In this document: positions 1-6,875 of the stretch, in pieces | Layout: each line of letters starts with the position of its first letter | Numbering within the stretch: position 1 is the stretch's first letter | Assembly: GCF_001897285.1 (NCBI RefSeq) | Contig: NZ_MKSM01000056.1 | Span: forward strand, 1 to 33,447 | Direction of reading: 5' to 3' | Source: Nitrobacter sp. 62-23 | GTDB taxonomy: Bacteria; Pseudomonadota; Alphaproteobacteria; Rhizobiales; Xanthobacteraceae | Length of the DNA stretch: 33,447 nt | Notes under the pieces: generated by a model | Told to the model about the DNA's origin: nothing | What the model saw: the letters and a program-made list of their open reading frames with translations, nothing else | Databases searched by the model: none | Program-made: the position numbers and the translations under genes

Positions 1-2
1 AG

Positions 3-320
3 GCGCGCGAGCGGTCGGCGGAAGCGGAGGCCAAGGCGACGCGGATGGTGAGCGAGGCGATCGCCAAGGGAGACGTGGCGTCGCTGAACTACTTCATCGC
101 CGACAAATACATCAAGGCCTTCGGCCAGCTTGCCAACTCGCCGAACCAGAAGGTGGTGATGCTGCCGTTGGAGGCCACCAGCATGCTGGCCTCGCTGGGC
201 GGCATCGGCGAGATCGCCAAGGCGACTTTCGGTGAGAGCGCGGCGTCGGCTGCCGCCGTACGGCGGAGCGCGGTGCCGAATGCGGGCTCGCCGGCCCAGA
301 CCGTCCCGCCGCAGGGATAG
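3..320 (+). CDS. SPFH/band-7 (stomatin-like) protein, C-terminal fragment
   Basis: The reading frame is open from the left edge and ends in TAG at 318-320, so only the last 105 residues are present. The fragment starts in an Ala/Glu/Arg-rich helix typical of the coiled coil after an SPFH domain (RERSAEAEAKATRM). It continues with the segment VASLNYFIADKYIKAFGQLA and then QKVVMLPLEA, both familiar from the C-termini of bacterial stomatin/paraslipin proteins. A low-complexity Ala/Pro tail ends the protein. The nfeD gene begins 17 bp downstream; an SPFH gene followed by nfeD is a classic two-gene unit thought to act in membrane microdomain organisation or membrane protein quality control. The SPFH domain itself lies outside the window, so the family is inferred from the tail and the neighbour. 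Confidence 0.85.
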   Translation, partial: ARERSAEAEAKATRMVSEAIAKGDVASLNYFIADKYIKAFGQLANSPNQKVVMLPLEATSMLASLGGIGEIAKATFGESAASAAAVRRSAVPNAGSPAQTVPPQG

Positions 321-337
321 GATCAGGGAGCGTCTCT

Positions 338-784
338 ATGGCTGACATGTTTGCGTCACTCGGAACCTGGAACTGGCTCATCTTCGGTCTCATCCTGATG
401 GGACTCGAATTGTTGACGCCGGGCGTGTTCCTGTTCTGGCTCGGCCTCGCCGCGTTCCTGGTCGGCGTGTTGTCATTCGCCCTCGATCCGGCGTGGCAGA
501 TGCAGCTCCTGATGTTCGCGGTGTTCGCCGTCGCGGCAGTGCCGCTGTGGCGGCGCCTGGCGCGGGCCAAGCCGGGAGCCGCCGATAGCCCGTTCCTCAA
601 CAAGCGCGCCGACGCGCTGGTCGGTCGCGTCTTCACCCTGGAAAAGCCGATCGTCGACGGGACCGGCACCGTGCGCATCGACGATACCGTCTGGCGCGTG
701 ACGGGACCGGACGCGCCGGCGGGCAGCCGGGTGAAGGTCGTGAAGGCTGACGGCGCGCGTCTGACTGTGGCGGCAGCGCAGTAA
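338..784 (+). CDS. NfeD family membrane protein
   Basis: This 148-residue protein has a hydrophobic N-terminal half with about three membrane segments between residues 12 and 72, including LELLTPGVFLFWLGLAAFLV, which is characteristic of short NfeD proteins. Residues 88-148 form a small beta-rich domain (ADALVGRVFTL, then GTVRIDDTVWRV) matching the C-terminal OB-fold of the family. It lacks the N-terminal ClpP-like protease domain of long NfeD proteins, so it is the short form. It follows the SPFH gene by 17 bp, and GGGAG at about 326-330 can serve as ribosome binding site. It probably works with that SPFH protein in the inner membrane. It is convergent with the isomerase gene, with 15 bp between the two stop codons and no obvious terminator. 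Confidence 0.9.
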   Translation: MADMFASLGTWNWLIFGLILMGLELLTPGVFLFWLGLAAFLVGVLSFALDPAWQMQLLMFAVFAVAAVPLWRRLARAKPGAADSPFLNKRADALVGRVFTLEKPIVDGTGTVRIDDTVWRVTGPDAPAGSRVKVVKADGARLTVAAAQ

Positions 785-799
785 TCCTGCCCGCGGCGA

Positions 800-1813
800 T
801 TATGCCACGCCGGCGCGCAGCAGGTCGTGCAGATGCACGATGCCGACAGGCTTTTTTTCGTCGGTCACGATCAGTGCGGTGATCTTCGACGAATTGAGGA
901 TTTCCAGCGTCTCGCCGGCCAGAAGGTCGCGTCCGATCGTCTTCGGATTCGGGGTCATGACATCGTCGACGCGCGCGGTCATCAGGTCCGGGCGCATGTG
1001 ACGGCGCAGGTCGCCGTCGGTGACGATGCCGACGAGATGCCCCTGACCATCCACGATGCCGACGCAGCCGAAGCCCTTCGAGGTCATCTCGACCAGCGCC
1101 TCGGACATTTTGGTGCCGAGCGGCTTCAGCGGCACGGAGTCGCCGCTGTGCATGAGGTCGCGGGTGTATTTCAGCAGCGCACCGAGCTTGCCGCCCGGAT
1201 GCAGCACGCTGAAGTCGACCGAGGTGAAGCCGCGGCCCTCCAGCAACGCGATGGCGAGCGCATCGCCGAGCGCAAGCTGCATCAGCGACGACGTCGTCGG
1301 CGCGAGATTATGCGGGCAGGCTTCGCGCGCCTTGGGCTGCACCAGCACGACATCGGCGGCCTTGCCGAGCGTGGACTCGCGGTCGGCGGTCATGGCGATC
1401 AAGGCGATACGAAAGCGCTTGGCGTAGGTGATGAGGTTTTTCATCTCCGGCTGCTCGCCGGACCACGACATCGCCAGAATGACGTCGTCGGCGGTGATCA
1501 TGCCGAGGTCGCCGTGACTGGCTTCCGCGGCATGGACGAAAAAGGCCGGCGTGCCGGTCGAGGCGAAAGTCGCCGCGATCTTGCGGCCGATGTGGCCGGA
1601 CTTGCCGAGACCGGTGACAATCAGCCGCCCTTTGGCGCTGCGGATCATGTCGGCAGCAGCGGCGAATGCAGGACCGAGATCGGAATTCAGGGCCGCGGCA
1701 AGCGCAGTCACGCCGCCGGCCTCCGCTTCGAACGTTCGCAACGCGGACTCGATCGCGGCCGTCGCCTGATCGGTCATGGCGGATGTTGCCTGTCGTGATT
1801 TGAGCGAAGTCAT
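800..1813 (-). CDS. kdsD: KpsF/GutQ family D-arabinose-5-phosphate isomerase
   Basis: This 337-residue cytoplasmic enzyme interconverts D-ribulose 5-phosphate and D-arabinose 5-phosphate, the first step toward the KDO of lipopolysaccharide. An SIS domain occupies about residues 45-185, with TGLGKSGHIGRKIA at 67-80, EASHGDLGM at 97-105 and NLAPTTSS at 169-176. FSVLHPGGKLG at 201-211 is the usual linker. Two CBS domains follow (about 220-280 and 284-337; VGIVTDGDLRRHM and VGIVHLHDLLRAG). The length matches the family. An internal ATG at 1777 (residue 13, MTDQATAAIE) is a possible alternative start. The symbol rests on family resemblance; GutQ/KpsF paralogs cannot be separated from sequence alone. 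It is transcribed away from the beta-barrel gene across a 184-bp AT-richer spacer. Confidence 0.93.
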   Translation of the reverse strand: MTSLKSRQATSAMTDQATAAIESALRTFEAEAGGVTALAAALNSDLGPAFAAAADMIRSAKGRLIVTGLGKSGHIGRKIAATFASTGTPAFFVHAAEASHGDLGMITADDVILAMSWSGEQPEMKNLITYAKRFRIALIAMTADRESTLGKAADVVLVQPKAREACPHNLAPTTSSLMQLALGDALAIALLEGRGFTSVDFSVLHPGGKLGALLKYTRDLMHSGDSVPLKPLGTKMSEALVEMTSKGFGCVGIVDGQGHLVGIVTDGDLRRHMRPDLMTARVDDVMTPNPKTIGRDLLAGETLEILNSSKITALIVTDEKKPVGIVHLHDLLRAGVA

Positions 1814-1997
1814 GCCTGGTTCCGCGATGAGACGGATGAGCGCGTCGGGATCTGCTTAGCATGCCAACGCGTAGGATGCGATGCAGCATTCCGCTCTCAA
1901 CGGCCCATTAACCATAATTGTTTTAACTCCATTAACGATAGCCGCGCCTCACGGCGCGCCTTTGCAAGCATAAGTTCCTGCTGGAGTTTTTCGGGTC

Positions 1998-3701
1998 GTG
2001 ACTTTGGGTCCAGCGACGGGCCGCCGCCAGCGCGCATCAACATGGCGCGCGGTTTTGGCTTGCCTTGTCCTCATCGGCCCCGGATGTCTGGCGACTGAGG
2101 CGCAAACGCTCACCCGCGATCTGATGAATCCGGCGCGCGGCGGCTTCTTTCAGCCGCAGGACTCTTATCTGCGCCGGGTCAGCGATGCCGGCACGGACGA
2201 TGCCGCCCCTGACTCGTCGACAGCAGCAGCAGCGCCTTCACGCATCGGCCGGCTCCCCGATTACGGCGTATCCGCGGCAGTGGGTGCGGGCGACACCGGT
2301 TACGACTCGCTCAATCGCAAGCGCAAGAAGCCGCAGGCCTACCCTGGCGCGCCGAAACCGAAGCGGCCGCCGGGGCCGGGCAACTACGTCGCGGTTCCGC
2401 CGCCGCCGCCGTTGTCGGTGCCGCCGTCAGCGACCGCGAACAAACCTCCGGTCGCGCCGGCGATGGCGGGAAGCGTGGACGGACAACCCGCACGCCGCCG
2501 CCTGCGGCGTGACGACGATCCGTTCGGCGCCGTCGGCAATTATGTCGGCGGTTTCCTGGTCAAGTCGGCGGTGGAATTGTCCGGCGGCTACGATACCAAT
2601 CCAGGCCGGTTCAACACGCCCAAAGGTTCGGCGTTCTATATGGTGTCGCCCGAATTTGTGGCCGCCTCCGACTGGGCGCGTCATTCCCTGCTCGTCGATC
2701 TGCGCGGCTCGTTTACGGGCTACGAGAGGTCGTTTCCGCCCGGTGTCGATAATGCCGGACAGCCTGTCGCATCGCCGGTGCCGACCAACGTGGATCGGCC
2801 GGATTTCACCGGAAAGGTCGATGGCCGTCTCGACGTGACGCACGATACCCGCCTCAATTCGGAGCTGCGGCTGCGGATCGGCACCGACAATCCCGGCAGC
2901 CCCAATATCCAGGCCGGTCTCGCGCGGTATCCGCTTTTTGCGACCACCGGCGGGACGGCCGGCATCGAGCACGACTTCAACCGCCTGCAAGTCTCGTTGA
3001 ACGGGACCGTGGACCGCACGACGTATCAGGACTCGCGATTGACCGACGGCACATCGACGCCCAACGACGACCGCAACTTCAACCAGTACGGCGGCATCGC
3101 GCGCGTCAGCTACGATCTGCTGCCCGGGGTCAAGCCGTTCGCCGAGGTCGAAGCGGACACGCGCGTCCACGACACGCGGTTCGACCGCAGCGGTTTCCAG
3201 CGCGACTCCAGCGGTGGCTATGCCAAGGCCGGGACCAGCTTCGAATTCACGCGGCTGCTGATTGGCGAGGCCTCGATAGGCTATGCCGCGCGGAGCTACG
3301 CCGACCCGCGCCTCAACCAGTTGACCGGCCTGCTCACCAGCGCGTCGCTGGTGTGGTCGGCGACGCCGTTGACCACCGCGAAGTTCATCTCCGTCACCTC
3401 GGTGGATGAATCCACGCTCGCCGGCGTTTCCGGCGTGCTGACGCGCACCTATACCTTCGAGGTCGATCACGATTTCCGCCGCTGGCTGGGCGCGGTCGGC
3501 AGGTTCACCTACGGCACGCAGGATTATCAGGGTTCGACCCGCTCCGACGAGATCTACTCGATCTCCGGCGATCTCGTTTACAAGCTGACCCGCGAATTCC
3601 AGATCAAGGCCCAGGTGCGCCGCGATATTCTGAGTTCGAACATTCCCGGCGCGGGTTCGGCGTCGACCGTGGTGATGCTCGGCGTCCGGTTGCAGCGCTA
3701 G
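1998..3701 (+). CDS. Outer-membrane beta-barrel protein (BBP2_2/DUF2320-like)
   Basis: The protein has 567 residues and starts with GTG, preceded by CTGGAG at 1981-1986. Residues 15-35 form an export signal (LACLVLIGPGCLATEAQ). Residues 100-160 are Pro/Lys-rich and probably disordered. From about residue 175 on (NYVGGFLVKSAVELSGGYDTNPGR) the sequence shows alternating amphipathic strands with Gly/Tyr/Arg/Asp turns, the pattern of a large beta barrel. VELSGGYDTNPGR and the ending VMLGVRLQR fit the beta-barrel group called BBP2_2, which includes proteins linked to exopolysaccharide export. The exact role is unknown. It is divergent from the LPS-sugar isomerase gene, so an envelope function is reasonable. 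The TAG stop (3699-3701) lies inside the CTAG end of a palindromic repeat. The protein does not end in Phe/Trp as many barrels do. Confidence 0.78.
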   Translation: MTLGPATGRRQRASTWRAVLACLVLIGPGCLATEAQTLTRDLMNPARGGFFQPQDSYLRRVSDAGTDDAAPDSSTAAAAPSRIGRLPDYGVSAAVGAGDTGYDSLNRKRKKPQAYPGAPKPKRPPGPGNYVAVPPPPPLSVPPSATANKPPVAPAMAGSVDGQPARRRLRRDDDPFGAVGNYVGGFLVKSAVELSGGYDTNPGRFNTPKGSAFYMVSPEFVAASDWARHSLLVDLRGSFTGYERSFPPGVDNAGQPVASPVPTNVDRPDFTGKVDGRLDVTHDTRLNSELRLRIGTDNPGSPNIQAGLARYPLFATTGGTAGIEHDFNRLQVSLNGTVDRTTYQDSRLTDGTSTPNDDRNFNQYGGIARVSYDLLPGVKPFAEVEADTRVHDTRFDRSGFQRDSSGGYAKAGTSFEFTRLLIGEASIGYAARSYADPRLNQLTGLLTSASLVWSATPLTTAKFISVTSVDESTLAGVSGVLTRTYTFEVDHDFRRWLGAVGRFTYGTQDYQGSTRSDEIYSISGDLVYKLTREFQIKAQVRRDILSSNIPGAGSASTVVMLGVRLQR

Positions 3702-3866
3702 TGGAGTGAATTTGATATTCGCTACCCACTTTGCAGCGAACTTGTCAGGCGAATGTCAAATTCAAAACTCCACTAGAAACCTGATAGTTGCTAGTGGTCC
3801 TTTGATTCTAACATTTGCAGAAACTCCCTGCCGCAATGGGTGCAAATGTTAGAATCGGACCACTAG
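3698..3866 (+). repeat. Composite palindromic repeat, copy 1 (units A and B)
   Basis: This 169-bp element is nearly identical to 26765-26934. It consists of two imperfect palindromes that both begin and end with CTAG. Unit A (3698-3776) has arms CTAGTGGAGT / ACTCCACTAG, with inner arms ATTTGATATTCGC / GCGAATGTCAAAT. Unit B (3791-3866) has arms CTAGTGGTCC / GGACCACTAG, with inner arms ATTCTAACATTTGCA / TGCAAATGTTAGAAT. A 14-bp linker (3777-3790) joins them. Both units share the CTAGTGG end. The element fills the gap between two convergent genes and supplies the stop codon of the upstream one, so its transcript could act as a terminator for both. It has no coding capacity and resembles a MITE or BIME-type element. 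Confidence 0.93.
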
Positions 3867-3893
3867 TATAGGCTGGCGTTGTGTTGGTGTCCG

Positions 3894-5471
3894 TCACGCC
3901 AGCCGCGACAACGCTTGGCGATGCTCGTGCATCAACAGAAACGCGCGATAGCGGCGGTCGAAGAAATCGCGCGATGCGGGAGCTGGCCAAACGGTGCGGC
4001 CGATCCGGGTCATCGCCGCCGCGGCTGCCGTGAGCGACGGATAGAGCCCGCAGCCGGCAGCGGCGGCACATGCGGTACCCGAAAGCACGCCGTCGGGTTG
4101 TTTTGGGAGGGATACCGAGACCCCGGCGGCATCGGCGTAAAGCTGGACCAGCAGCGGGCTCGCGGCATGGCCGCCGGTCAACCGGATCTGGTCGATCGCG
4201 TAGCCGGCGTCGTTCAGGGCATCGATGATATGTCGGGTTCCGAGCGCGATGCCGATCGCGGTCGCGAAATAAAGCCGGGTCAGTGAATCGGCGGAGGCAT
4301 CGAGGCGCAGACCGTGGATCACGCCGACGGAATCGGGATCGGCGAGTGGGGAGCGGTTGCCGTGAAAATCCGGCAACACATGCAGGCCTTCGACGAACGC
4401 CAGGCCGCTCTCGGCCCGTGCGGCCTCGATCCGCACCGCCATTACAGCGTGGCGGTCCGCGCCGAGCGATTGTCCTTCGGCGTGAAGGTCGAGGATGTGA
4501 TCGAGCAGCGAGCCGGTGGCGGACTGGCCGGCCTCGTTGAGCCAGTAGCCCGGCAGCATCGCGTCGTAATAGGGACCCCATATGCCGGGAATTTGCCTCG
4601 GATCGGGAGAGGCCGCCATGTGGCATGAGGAGGTGCCGGCGATCATGGCGAGCGTCTCGTTTAGCGCGGCGGCGTCGAGCCCGCCGAGGACGCCGATGCC
4701 GCCAGCATGCGCATCGATCGCGCCGACGCCGACGATGCAGTCGCGGGGCAGTCCAAGTTCGGCTGCGCTTTGGGCTGTCAGGGGGCCCGCGCTCGTTCCG
4801 ATCGATTGCGTCGAGGCGGGAAGCGAGGCGCGATCCGGCAGGTCATCAAGGCCGATGCGCGACAGGAAATCGCTTTGCCAGCCCGGTTTCTCGTGGGCGA
4901 GATAAGTCCATTTGCACGTCACGGTGCAGGTGGAGACCGCGGCCCGTCCCGTCGCCTTCCATGTCAGGAAGTCGGTGAGGTCGAGCACAAGCCCGTAGCG
5001 ACGCCACGCATCCGGACGATGCCGCTTCAGCCAGAGCAACTTGGGGATTTCCATTTCCGGCGACATCACATTGCCGACATGGTCCAGCACCCGATGGCGG
5101 GTAGCCGTAATCTCTTCGGCTTCGGCGGTGGCGCGATGGTCGGCCCACATGATGACGTTCCAGCGATCCTCGCCGGTTACCGAAACCGTGACCGGCCGGC
5201 CGGCGCGGTCAAGGGCGACGAGCGAGCAGGTGGCGTCGAAGGCGATGCCCTTGACCTCTCCCGCGGCGATGCGTCCGGTCGCAACGGCTTCGCGCACCGC
5301 CTGGCAGACCGCGGTCCAGATTTCGTCCGAACTGTGCTCGGCATGATTTGGCTGGGGATGCGCGGTCGAAAACGGAGCTTCGGCGCGCGCAAGCAGGACG
5401 CCGCGCTTGTCGAACACGCCGGCGCGCGCGCTGCTCGATCCGACGTCTACCGCGATCACAAGATCTTGCAT
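3894..5471 (-). CDS. FGGY-family pentulose kinase (ribulokinase-like)
   Basis: This 525-residue cytoplasmic sugar kinase phosphorylates a pentulose or related ketose/polyol with ATP. The N-terminal phosphate-binding strand is VIAVDVGSSSARAGVFD (residues 5-21). WNVIMWADHRA (104-114) and the segment around TCKW (185-188) are typical of the FGGY pentulose kinase branch. The putative catalytic base is Asp253 in VGAIDAHAGG. The C-terminal adenine-binding segment is LTGGHAASPLLVQLYADAAG (about 440-460). The frame extends upstream to a TTG at 5507, but the ATG at 5471 places the conserved strand right at the N-terminus and is preferred. It lies downstream of the ModE-like and DUF2478 genes on the same strand. 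No sugar transporter is adjacent, so the substrate is open: D-ribulose or a related sugar is most likely. Confidence 0.88.
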   Translation of the reverse strand: MQDLVIAVDVGSSSARAGVFDKRGVLLARAEAPFSTAHPQPNHAEHSSDEIWTAVCQAVREAVATGRIAAGEVKGIAFDATCSLVALDRAGRPVTVSVTGEDRWNVIMWADHRATAEAEEITATRHRVLDHVGNVMSPEMEIPKLLWLKRHRPDAWRRYGLVLDLTDFLTWKATGRAAVSTCTVTCKWTYLAHEKPGWQSDFLSRIGLDDLPDRASLPASTQSIGTSAGPLTAQSAAELGLPRDCIVGVGAIDAHAGGIGVLGGLDAAALNETLAMIAGTSSCHMAASPDPRQIPGIWGPYYDAMLPGYWLNEAGQSATGSLLDHILDLHAEGQSLGADRHAVMAVRIEAARAESGLAFVEGLHVLPDFHGNRSPLADPDSVGVIHGLRLDASADSLTRLYFATAIGIALGTRHIIDALNDAGYAIDQIRLTGGHAASPLLVQLYADAAGVSVSLPKQPDGVLSGTACAAAAGCGLYPSLTAAAAAMTRIGRTVWPAPASRDFFDRRYRAFLLMHEHRQALSRLA

Positions 5472-5528
5472 GCGACCATCTACAGATGAAGGGCCGCGGT
5501 CGGTCAAGAACGTTATGACCGCGAGAGC

Positions 5529-6092
5529 TTATTTGAAGATCTCGCAGACCGTTGCGCGATCGTTTCGGCGCAGGCTGGCATTGCGGGCCGATACGAGACG
5601 CCACCACGCATCCAGCGATTCGCGGTCGCAGTGCAATTTGACGGTCATGCCGCTGGCGAACGTGATCCAGTCTGGAAAATGGTGGGTCGGCACCGCGATC
5701 ACGACCGGAATGTCGGCACCGAGCGCGTGTGCGACCAGGTGGGCAAGGCCCTTGCCCTCACGCTCCTGCCGGCCGAAGCGGTTGACGATCAGGATGTCCG
5801 CGCCTTCGTCGAGGATCCTCGCAATCCGCTCGCCGACGCCCGTCAACTGTCCGAGGTCGAGCCGGCACCCCGCCGAATAGGTGCTTCTGTCCTGAAATAG
5901 TTGAAATTGCTCGCCGGTAGGCACGAGCGTCGCCGACAGGCTGGCGTCGGGACAGTAACGACCGAGTTGAACGATGCCCACGGCCCGGTGGCCGTTGGCG
6001 TTCAGACCCGAGGCGAACTCATGCAGGATCGCGTCCGGATCCTGACCTTCCGTATAAACCAGGGCGGCAAGGTCGCATTGGGCGTCGAACAT
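5529..6092 (-). CDS. DUF2478 domain protein (putative NTPase, molybdenum-associated family)
   Basis: This protein has 187 residues. The ATG at 6092 is chosen because a strong GAGGAGG lies just upstream of it on the minus strand; ATGs further upstream read only MLAAMLRRRI. The N-terminus is DLAALVYTEGQDPDAILHEF, and EGADILIVNRFGRQEREGKG (about residues 95-115) resembles a Walker-B-like strand of a small P-loop-type fold. PVVIAVPTHHFPDW follows. This pattern matches DUF2478, a family I know from molybdate-transport and ModE neighbourhoods. I see no classical GxxxxGK[ST] Walker A, so nucleotide binding is inference. The ModE-like gene lies upstream on the same strand and a ModE-type operator candidate (6184-6207) lies in between. 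The pentulose kinase gene follows 57 bp downstream. Confidence 0.75.
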   Translation of the reverse strand: MFDAQCDLAALVYTEGQDPDAILHEFASGLNANGHRAVGIVQLGRYCPDASLSATLVPTGEQFQLFQDRSTYSAGCRLDLGQLTGVGERIARILDEGADILIVNRFGRQEREGKGLAHLVAHALGADIPVVIAVPTHHFPDWITFASGMTVKLHCDRESLDAWWRLVSARNASLRRNDRATVCEIFK

Positions 6093-6183
6093 GATTCGCC
6101 TCCTCAACATCGCGGCGAGCATTTCCTGACGGCTAAGCAGATTCCGCTTGGCCGGAAAATCGCGGGCCGGGCGTCCGCACCAA

Positions 6184-6207
6184 CGTTATAGCTATATGTA
6201 TATCACG
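6184..6207. promoter_or_regulatory. Candidate ModE-binding site (Mo-box) upstream of DUF2478
   Basis: The site reads CGTTAT-N12-ATCACG on the plus strand, in an otherwise GC-rich spacer. As I recall it, the enterobacterial ModE operator is CGTTAT-N12-ATAACG, so 11 of 12 arm positions agree. It lies 92 bp upstream of the DUF2478 start and downstream of the ModE-like gene. A second site (17931-17954, minus strand) upstream of the TonB receptor matches it at 18 of 24 positions, sharing CGTTATA, TATATG and ATAT in the same spacing. Confidence 0.65.
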
Positions 6208-6297
6208 TCCGGAAGGATCAGGCCAGAGCAGAGCGCTGCGGGCGGTCGACTGCTTCGGCTGAGCCTTGTCGGGCGCCCGACGTCACGGCGCTCCGGA

Positions 6298-6702
6298 TCA
6301 ACGAGCCCTGGTGTCTTTGTCTCGTTCCGCGCTTTTTTTTGGATGCCGGATGTCGTTACGCAGCGCCTCGAGTTCCTTGTGAACGGCGGTTGAGGCGTCG
6401 CGCTCGATCTTGCGATAGCGGGCGACCAGGGAGACCCCGAACGGCGTCAGGACCGCGCCGCCGCCATTCTTGCCGCCGGTCTGCCGCGCGACCGCGGCCT
6501 GCCGGCAGATGCGGTTTATTTCATCGACGAGATCCCAGGCGCGTTTGTAGGACATGTCCATGGCGCGTCCGGCGGCCGAAATCGAACCGCAAGCCTGTAT
6601 GCTCTCGAGTAACTCGATTTTGCCCGGTCCAATCCGGCCTTTTGAGTCGAGATCGATCCGCAAGCTCAATGAGGGGATTGATTTGTTGGATGAAGCCTGC
6701 AT
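6298..6702 (-). CDS. ModE-type winged-helix regulator, DNA-binding domain only
   Basis: This 134-residue protein matches the N-terminal LysR-like helix-turn-helix domain of ModE. RIDLDSKGRIGPGKIELLE (about 15-33) is followed by IQACGSISAAGRAMDMSYKRAWDLVDEIN (about 35-63), where SISAAGRAMDMSYKRAW is the recognition helix region conserved in ModE. A GG-rich wing follows (RQTGGKNGGGAVLTPFG). E. coli ModE has about 262 residues with a C-terminal pair of TOBE molybdate-binding domains; here the protein ends in a charged tail soon after the wing, so there is no molybdate sensor in cis. It may sense molybdenum through a partner or act as a constitutive repressor. The DUF2478 gene is next downstream with a Mo-box candidate between them. 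Regulation of molybdenum genes is inferred from family and context. Confidence 0.85.
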   Translation of the reverse strand: MQASSNKSIPSLSLRIDLDSKGRIGPGKIELLESIQACGSISAAGRAMDMSYKRAWDLVDEINRICRQAAVARQTGGKNGGGAVLTPFGVSLVARYRKIERDASTAVHKELEALRNDIRHPKKSAERDKDTRAR

Positions 6703-6712
6703 GTCACGCCCG

Positions 6713-6737
6713 ATAGTTCAATGGATATAGAAACTAT
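6713..6737. promoter_or_regulatory. Inverted repeat upstream of the ModE-like gene
   Basis: ATAGTT (6713-6718) and AACTAT (6732-6737) form a dyad with a 13-bp spacer, 11-35 bp upstream of the ModE-like start codon, in a local AT-rich patch. It sits where a promoter or autoregulatory operator would be. It does not match the CGTTAT-N12-ATnACG form of the two Mo-box candidates, so its binding protein is unknown. The left half belongs to a GATAGTTCAA decamer (6712-6721) that recurs at 21956 and, on the minus strand, at 28234-28225. Confidence 0.4.
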
Positions 6738-6807
6738 ACATCATTCCATGTTGAACGTCAGCTTTCGAATGATGCTATTAAGCGCGTTCGCCTTCGAGAA
6801 GAGCGGC

Positions 6808-6827
6808 GGTGATCGTCCACGATCACC
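6808..6827. promoter_or_regulatory. Perfect 9-bp-arm dyad between the channel and ModE-like genes
   Basis: GGTGATCGT and ACGATCACC form a perfect inverted repeat separated by only two bases. It lies 49 bp beyond the end of the MscS-like gene and about 105 bp upstream of the ModE-like gene. No T-tract follows on the minus strand, and a two-base loop is too tight for a full hairpin, so a protein-binding operator is more likely than a terminator. I cannot name the binder. Confidence 0.4.
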
Positions 6828-6875
6828 TTGCCGTGTTGGAAACGATTCGCGCGCAACAGTGGCCCCGAGAGCGCG

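Noticed and set aside
1905-1945. TTAA-rich patch resembling CtrA-binding sites (TTAA-N7-TTAA)
   Set aside because: TTAA motifs are present, but their spacings (about 11 and 5) do not fit the seven-base rule. It is more likely just an AT-rich promoter region.
3698-3866. Composite repeat as a transposase-bearing insertion sequence
   Set aside because: At about 170 bp it has no open frame, and no transposase gene is seen anywhere in the window.
6268-6281. 14-bp palindrome GTCGGGCGCCCGAC after the ModE-like gene as a terminator
   Set aside because: It is perfect but has no loop and no T-run, and GC-rich palindromes of this size are expected by chance in such DNA.
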